Source: Schlegelella_A sp035995885
Lineage (GTDB): Bacteria > Pseudomonadota > Gammaproteobacteria > Burkholderiales > Burkholderiaceae_C
NCBI GenBank assembly: GCA_035995885.1
Contig: DASYKC010000081.1
Span: forward strand, 1 to 11,540
DNA length: 11,540 bases
Direction: 5' to 3'
Position numbers and translations under genes: made by a program. The notes under the pieces are model-generated. The model worked only from the letters and a program-made list of their open reading frames with translations, did no database searches and had not been told where the DNA came from. Positions 8,203 to 11,540 of this stretch are shown in pieces. The stretch's first letter is position 1; each line of letters starts with the position of its first letter.

Positions 8203-8417
8203 GCGAGCGTGCCGCGGCAGTCGCGATCGCCAGCCCCTGCATCGGCGTCTGCGCGATCGAGCCGCAGAGCGGCTGGTGCGAAGGCTGTCTGCGCACGATC
8301 GACGAGATCGCCGCCTGGGGCGCGCTCGACGACCGCTCGCGGCGCGAGGTCTGGAAGCGGCTGCCGGCGCGGCGCGCGGCGCGCGAGGCGCAGGCCGGCG
8401 CGAAGGAGTCGACATGA
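8199..8417 (+). CDS. DUF1289 small Cys-rich protein
   Basis: A 72-residue soluble protein with the DUF1289 signature: SPCIGVCAIEP followed by WCEGCLRTIDEIAAW. The four cysteines are C14, C18, C27 and C30 (CX3C, eight residues, CX2C), a spacing that could bind zinc or an iron-sulfur centre. No ligand has been shown here and the biochemical role of the family is unsettled. The C-terminal half is Arg/Ala-rich and probably helical, ending in RRAAREAQAGAKEST. The start is fixed by ATGA overlap with hyuB and a perfect upstream GGAGG. The stop overlaps the next gene by another ATGA. The small size and double coupling suggest an accessory or assembly protein for a neighbouring enzyme, but that is inference. 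A long open frame continuing upstream inside hyuB is not part of this gene. Confidence 0.88.
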   Translation: MSERAAAVAIASPCIGVCAIEPQSGWCEGCLRTIDEIAAWGALDDRSRREVWKRLPARRAAREAQAGAKEST

Positions 8418-9055
8418 CGTCGATCGACTTCTGGTTCGACCCGGTCTCGCCCTACGCCTACCTCGCCTTCGAGCGCCTGCCCGAGGCGTTCGCCGGCCTG
8501 TCGTACACCGTCGCCTACCGGCCGATCGTCTTCGGTGCGCTGCTCAAGGCGTTCGACCACAAGGGCCCGGCCGAGATCGAGCCGAAGCGCGCCTGGACCT
8601 TTCGCCAGGTGCACTGGCTGGCGCACCGCGCCGGCATCCCGATCGAGACGCCGGCGCGCCATCCGTTCAACCCGATCGGCCTGTCGCGGCTGGCCTGGGC
8701 GACCGCACCCGACGGCGGCACGCCCGGCCGCTTCGCCTGCGAGGCGATCCTGCGCCATGTCTGGCGCGGCGGCGCCGACGCCGAGGCGCCGGAGCGCGTC
8801 GGCGCGCTCGCCGCCGAGCTCGCGCCGCGCGTCGATCCGGCGAGCGACGCCAACAAACAGCGCCTGCGCGTGGCGACCGACGCGGCGCTGGCGCACGGCG
8901 TCTTCGGCGTTCCCACCCTCGGCATCGGCGCCAAGCTGTTCTGGGGCTTCGACGCCCTCGACATGGCGGCCGCCTTCGTGCGCGGCGATCCCTGGTTCGA
9001 CGCGCCGCATTGGCAGCGCGAGGGTGCACCGCGCCCGGGCGTCAAGCGGGCATGA
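8414..9055 (+). CDS. 2-hydroxychromene-2-carboxylate isomerase-like protein (kappa-class GST/DsbA fold)
   Basis: A 213-residue protein, matching the roughly 200-residue HCCA isomerase (NahD) family, a DsbA-like thioredoxin-fold glutathione enzyme. The N-terminal strand reads IDFWFDPVSPYAYLAFERL; Ser12 in PVSPY aligns with the catalytic, glutathione-activating serine of NahD. The cis-proline and C-terminal glutathione-site region is GVFGVPTLGIGAKLFWGFD, near residues 162-180. There is no CXXC, so it is not a disulfide oxidoreductase. The start is the ATG at 8414, with AAGGAG at 8403-8408 five bases upstream and a 4-bp overlap with the DUF1289 stop. Classical HCCA isomerase acts in naphthalene breakdown, but no nah-type dioxygenase or aldolase gene is in this window. 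The native substrate may be another aromatic ring-fission or glutathione-linked compound. Last gene of the operon. Confidence 0.9.
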   Translation: MTSIDFWFDPVSPYAYLAFERLPEAFAGLSYTVAYRPIVFGALLKAFDHKGPAEIEPKRAWTFRQVHWLAHRAGIPIETPARHPFNPIGLSRLAWATAPDGGTPGRFACEAILRHVWRGGADAEAPERVGALAAELAPRVDPASDANKQRLRVATDAALAHGVFGVPTLGIGAKLFWGFDALDMAAAFVRGDPWFDAPHWQREGAPRPGVKRA

Positions 9056-9089
9056 ATGCCGCTAGCGCAGATCGCGCGCGCATCGTCTC

Positions 9090-9122
9090 GGGGTTTCACC
9101 CAAGGAACTGAGCCCCTGTTTT
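9090..9122 (+). terminator. Weak terminator-like hairpin after the operon
   Basis: GGGG at 9090-9093 can pair with CCCC at 9113-9116, with a short inner TTC/GAA pairing across an asymmetric loop. The sequence TGTTTT follows. It is in the right place to end the long upstream operon. The stem is short and the T-run brief, so this is only a candidate. Confidence 0.3.
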
Positions 9123-9162
9123 CGCCGGCGCGTCGCGAAAAGTTGTCAATATTCGACTTGGC

Positions 9163-9177
9163 GTCGCCCCAGGCGAC
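9163..9177. repeat. Small perfect inverted repeat upstream of the MFS gene
   Basis: GTCGCC (9163-9168) and GGCGAC (9172-9177) are exact reverse complements separated by CCA. The hairpin sits 14 bases before the Shine-Dalgarno in the leader of the transporter gene, just after an AT-rich patch (about 9138-9157, containing TTGTCA). I could not pair that patch with a convincing -10 box. It could be an operator half-site or leader hairpin, or chance in a GC-rich gap. Confidence 0.3.
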
Positions 9178-9190
9178 ACGTTTCAAGCAC

Positions 9191-9195
9191 GGAGG
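9191..9195 (+). promoter_or_regulatory. Shine-Dalgarno GGAGG for the MFS transporter
   Basis: GGAGG nine bases before the ATG at 9205, in an otherwise non-coding leader. It fixes the start of the transporter and is one of the strongest ribosome sites in the window, along with the one before the DUF1289 gene. Confidence 0.75.
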
Positions 9196-9204
9196 GATTC
9201 CCAC

Positions 9205-10896
9205 ATGGTCACAACAGCGGTTCCGGTAGGCTCCAATGCCGCCCGGCCGATGACACGCGAAGAGAAGAAAGTCATCTTCGCGTCGAGCCTCGGAACGGTC
9301 TTCGAGTGGTACGACTTCTATGTCTACCTCGCCCTTGCGACGATCATCGCCAAGCAGTTCTTCTCGGCGCTCGATCCGACCGCCGGTTTCATCTTTGCGC
9401 TGCTGGGTGCGGCCGCCGGCTTCATCGTCCGGCCGTTCGGCGCGCTCGTCTTCGGTCGTCTCGGCGACATGATCGGACGCAAGTACACGTTCCTGGTGAC
9501 GATCATCATCATGGGCCTGTCGACCTTCCTGCTCGGATTGCTGCCGTCCTACGGATCGATCGGCGTCGCCGCGCCGACGATCCTGATCCTGCTGCGGCTC
9601 ATGCAAGGCCTCGCCCTCGGCGGCGAGTACGGCGGCGCAGCGACCTATGTCGCCGAGCATTCGCCCAAGGGCAAGCGCGGCGCCTACACGGCGTGGATCC
9701 AGACCACCGCCACGCTCGGCTTCTTTCTGTCGCTGATCGTGGTGCTGATCATCCGTCGCACCATGGGCCCCGATGCCTTCGGCGACTGGGGTTGGAGGCT
9801 GCCGTTCCTGTTCTCGATCCTGCTGCTCGGCGTCAGCGTCTGGATCCGCCTGTCGCTGAACGAGTCGCCGGCTTTCAAGAAGATGAAGGAAGAAGGCAAG
9901 ACCTCGAAGGCGCCGCTCACCGAATCGTTCGGACAGTGGAAGAACCTGAAGATCGTGATCCTTGCGCTGATCGGCCTGACCGCCGGCCAGGCGGTGGTCT
10001 GGTACACCGGGCAGTTCTATGCCCAGCTGTTCCTGATCCAGACGCTCAAGGTCGATCTCGACACGGCGTACATCCTCCTGGGGATCGCCCTGGTGATCGG
10101 CACGCCTTTCTTCATCGTCTTCGGCTCCCTCTCGGACAAGATCGGCCGCAAGCCCATCATCATGGCGGGCTGTCTCATCGCCGCGCTGGCCTACTTTCCG
10201 CTGTTCCGGGCCTTGACCGAGTCGGCCAATCCCGACCTTGCCAAGGCGCAAGCCACCAACAAGGTCGTCGTTCACGCCAATCCGAAGGAGTGCTCGTTCC
10301 AGGCCAACCCGGTGGCGCGCGACATCGACTTCACGACCTCCTGCGACATCGCCAAGCGCTTCCTGGCGCAAAACTCGGTCAGCTACGACAACATCGATGT
10401 CCCGGCCGGCACGGCGGCGACCGTCTCGATCGGCGACAAGGTCATCACGGTGCCGTCGGGCGTCGTCGTGGCCTCGAAGTTCGACGCCGACAGCGTCAAG
10501 AAGATCGCGGCCTACAAGAAGGAGGTGGGCGACGCGCTCAAGGCGGCGGGCTATCCGACCAAGGCGGATCCCGACAAGATCAACAAGCCGATGGTCGTCC
10601 TCATCCTGGTCGTCCTCGTGATTTTCGTGACGATGGTCTACGGCCCGATCGCGGCGATGCTCGTGGAGATGTTCCCGACGCGCATCCGCTACACGTCGAT
10701 GAGCTTCCCGTATCACGTCGGCAACGGCTGGTTCGGCGGGCTGCTGCCGAGCGTGGGCTTCGCGATCGTCGCCCTCACGGGCAACATCTACAACGCGCTC
10801 TGGTACCCGATCTCCATCGCGGCGATGAGCTTCGTCGTCGGCATGCTGTTCGTCCGCGAGACCAAGGACGTCGACATCTACGCGCAGGAACGCTGA
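9205..10896 (+). CDS. MFS transporter, metabolite:H+ symporter (MHS) type, with large periplasmic insertion
   Basis: Inner-membrane secondary transporter of 563 residues, longer than the usual 430-450 of the MHS family (ShiA/ProP/KgtP relatives). Family marks are SSLGTVFEWYDFYVY (27-41) in TM1, the cytoplasmic loop 2-3 motif GRLGDMIGRK (84-93), GLALGGEYGGA in TM4 (135-145), and the second-half repeat SDKIGRKP at about 310-317. The extra length is a hydrophilic block at about residues 338-462 between TM9 and TM10. The positive-inside rule puts it in the periplasm. It contains two cysteines (C363 and C380) able to form a disulfide. TM10 resumes at MVVLILVVLVIFVTMVYGP. The gene has its own Shine-Dalgarno and terminator, so it is probably monocistronic. 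The substrate is unknown; organic acids and zwitterionic osmolytes are typical for the family. Confidence 0.92.
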   Translation: MVTTAVPVGSNAARPMTREEKKVIFASSLGTVFEWYDFYVYLALATIIAKQFFSALDPTAGFIFALLGAAAGFIVRPFGALVFGRLGDMIGRKYTFLVTIIIMGLSTFLLGLLPSYGSIGVAAPTILILLRLMQGLALGGEYGGAATYVAEHSPKGKRGAYTAWIQTTATLGFFLSLIVVLIIRRTMGPDAFGDWGWRLPFLFSILLLGVSVWIRLSLNESPAFKKMKEEGKTSKAPLTESFGQWKNLKIVILALIGLTAGQAVVWYTGQFYAQLFLIQTLKVDLDTAYILLGIALVIGTPFFIVFGSLSDKIGRKPIIMAGCLIAALAYFPLFRALTESANPDLAKAQATNKVVVHANPKECSFQANPVARDIDFTTSCDIAKRFLAQNSVSYDNIDVPAGTAATVSIGDKVITVPSGVVVASKFDADSVKKIAAYKKEVGDALKAAGYPTKADPDKINKPMVVLILVVLVIFVTMVYGPIAAMLVEMFPTRIRYTSMSFPYHVGNGWFGGLLPSVGFAIVALTGNIYNALWYPISIAAMSFVVGMLFVRETKDVDIYAQER

Positions 10897-10917
10897 CGGT
10901 TTTCTCGCGCATCACTG

Positions 10918-10947
10918 AGGCCGGCAGCGCAAGCGCCGGCCTTTTTT
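10918..10947 (+). terminator. Intrinsic terminator of the MFS gene
   Basis: AGGCCGGC (10918-10925) pairs perfectly with GCCGGCCT (10935-10942). A further two-pair inner stem (10927-10928 with 10933-10934, past a one-base bulge at 10926) closes a GCAA tetraloop at 10929-10932. A run of six T follows at 10942-10947. It begins 21 bases after the MFS stop codon. There is no matching A-run on its left side, so it works only for the + strand and not for the convergent synthetase gene. Confidence 0.9.
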
Positions 10948-10971
10948 CTTGGCCGCGTCGGCCGGCGGCGA

Positions 10972-11540
10972 TCAGGCGAAGAGCGCCGCGTGCTGCTCGC
11001 GCAGCCGGTTCTTCTGCACCTTGCCCATCGCGTTCCTCGGCAGCTCGGCGACGACGAAGATCGCCTTGGGCACCTTGAAGTTGGCGATCCTGGCCTTGAG
11101 CGCCCGGCCGAGCGCGTCGGCGTCGACCGACGCGCCGGGGCGCGGCACGACGACGGCGACGACGGCCTCGCCGAAGTCCGAGTGCGGCACGCCGACCACG
11201 GCGCTCTCGGCGACGCCCGGCATCTCGTTGCAGACCGCCTCGATCTCGGCCGGGTAGACGTTGTAGCCGCCGCTGATGATGAGGTCCTTGCTGCGGCCGA
11301 CGATCGAGAGGTAGCCGAGGTCGTCGATCACGCCCAGGTCGCCGGTGCGAAACCAGCCGTCGCCGGTGAACTCCTCGCTGGTCTTCTCGGGCATGCGCCA
11401 GTAGCCGGCGAAGACGTTCGGGCCGCGCACCTCGATCCCGCCGACCGAGCCGTCGGCGAGGATCGCGCCGTCGGCACCGACGACGCGCAGCTCGACGCCG
11501 GGCAGCGGAAAGCCGACCGTGCCGCCGCGCCGCTCGCCTT
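10972..11540 (-). CDS. Acyl-CoA synthetase, malonyl-CoA synthetase (MatB)-like, C-terminal part (5' truncated by window edge)
   Basis: The 3' end of an AMP-forming acyl-CoA synthetase gene on the minus strand; about 188 residues are visible and the N-terminal two thirds or so lie beyond the right edge. The frame stays open from 11540 to the TGA at 10972-10974. The visible motifs are in order: GFPLPGVELRV, RGPNVFAGYWRMPEKT, TGDLG (ATP-ribose-binding region), GRSKDLIISGGYNVYPAEIE (hinge and CoA domain), GVPHSDFGEAVVAVVVPR, and the C-terminal catalytic lysine loop in PRNAMGKVQKNRLRE. GYWRMPEKT with DLIISGGYNVYP and HSDFGEAV is very like malonyl-CoA synthetases, which make malonyl-CoA from malonate, ATP and CoA. 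The acyl pocket is out of view, so another short- or medium-chain acid is possible. It converges on the MFS gene with 75 bp between stops. Confidence 0.9.
   Translation of the reverse strand, partial: GERRGGTVGFPLPGVELRVVGADGAILADGSVGGIEVRGPNVFAGYWRMPEKTSEEFTGDGWFRTGDLGVIDDLGYLSIVGRSKDLIISGGYNVYPAEIEAVCNEMPGVAESAVVGVPHSDFGEAVVAVVVPRPGASVDADALGRALKARIANFKVPKAIFVVAELPRNAMGKVQKNRLREQHAALFA

Noticed and set aside
4108..8415. A 1435-codon open frame on the minus strand covering hyuA and hyuB
   Set aside because: It is antisense to two genes with complete family motifs. Its product is a low-complexity Arg/Asp/Ala/His-rich string with no domain or signal. Long stop-free antisense frames are expected where the sense strand avoids the codons that would create them, as in this GC-rich coding style.
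8515..10716. A 733-codon minus-strand open frame across the isomerase, the gap and the MFS gene
   Set aside because: It spans two genuine plus-strand genes and an intergenic gap. The product is charged and repetitive without recognisable motifs, so it is a composition artefact.
9205..10896. The MFS gene as a horizontally acquired insert, because it uses more AAG and ATC and has longer flanking gaps
   Set aside because: The codon difference fits a Lys- and Ile-containing membrane protein. The gene is still GC-rich, and no repeats, integrase or IS remnants flank it.

Overview
The window is very GC-rich, with coding sequence dominated by codons ending in G or C. Genes are packed with overlapping starts and stops, which suggests a high-GC proteobacterium. 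The gene mix (Liv-type ABC transporter, HyuA/HyuB, DUF1289, kappa-class GST/HCCA isomerase, MHS-family transporter, MatB-like synthetase) points to a betaproteobacterium of the Burkholderiales type. An alphaproteobacterium cannot be excluded from sequence reading alone. Nothing marks the region as mobile: I see no IS, integrase, tRNA, CRISPR array or clear att-like repeat.

Region 1 (1-9055, + strand) reads as one long operon. It starts with the 3' part of a branched-chain amino acid-type (LivK-like) substrate-binding protein gene. A single-chain LivH-LivM permease fusion and the two ATPases LivG and LivF follow. Five bases after livF come hyuA and then hyuB, the two subunits of a hydantoinase/5-oxoprolinase-family enzyme. 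The operon ends with a 72-residue Cys-rich DUF1289 protein and a DsbA-fold 2-hydroxychromene-2-carboxylate isomerase-like protein. Four junctions overlap: permease/livG 4 bp, livG/livF 8 bp, hyuB/DUF1289 4 bp, DUF1289/isomerase 4 bp. The largest gap is 42 bp. The simplest reading is uptake of a small amide, lactam, cyclic ureide or aromatic carbonyl compound by the Liv system, followed by ATP-dependent attack on it by HyuAB. The substrate cannot be named from sequence.

Region 2 (9056-9204) is a 149-bp gap. It holds a weak terminator-like hairpin, a small perfect hairpin and a strong Shine-Dalgarno for the next gene.

Region 3 (9205-10950, + strand) is a single MFS transporter gene of the metabolite:H+ symporter type. 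It carries an unusually large periplasmic insertion between TM9 and TM10 and is followed by a clear intrinsic terminator.

Region 4 (10972-11540, - strand) is the 3' end of a convergent gene for an adenylate-forming acyl-CoA synthetase, most like malonyl-CoA synthetase (MatB). It runs off the right edge.

The window is largely conventional metabolism. The points most worth following are the substrate of the Liv-HyuAB operon, the coupling of DUF1289 and an HCCA-isomerase-like protein to hyuB, the permease fusion, and the two-cysteine periplasmic insertion in the MFS carrier.
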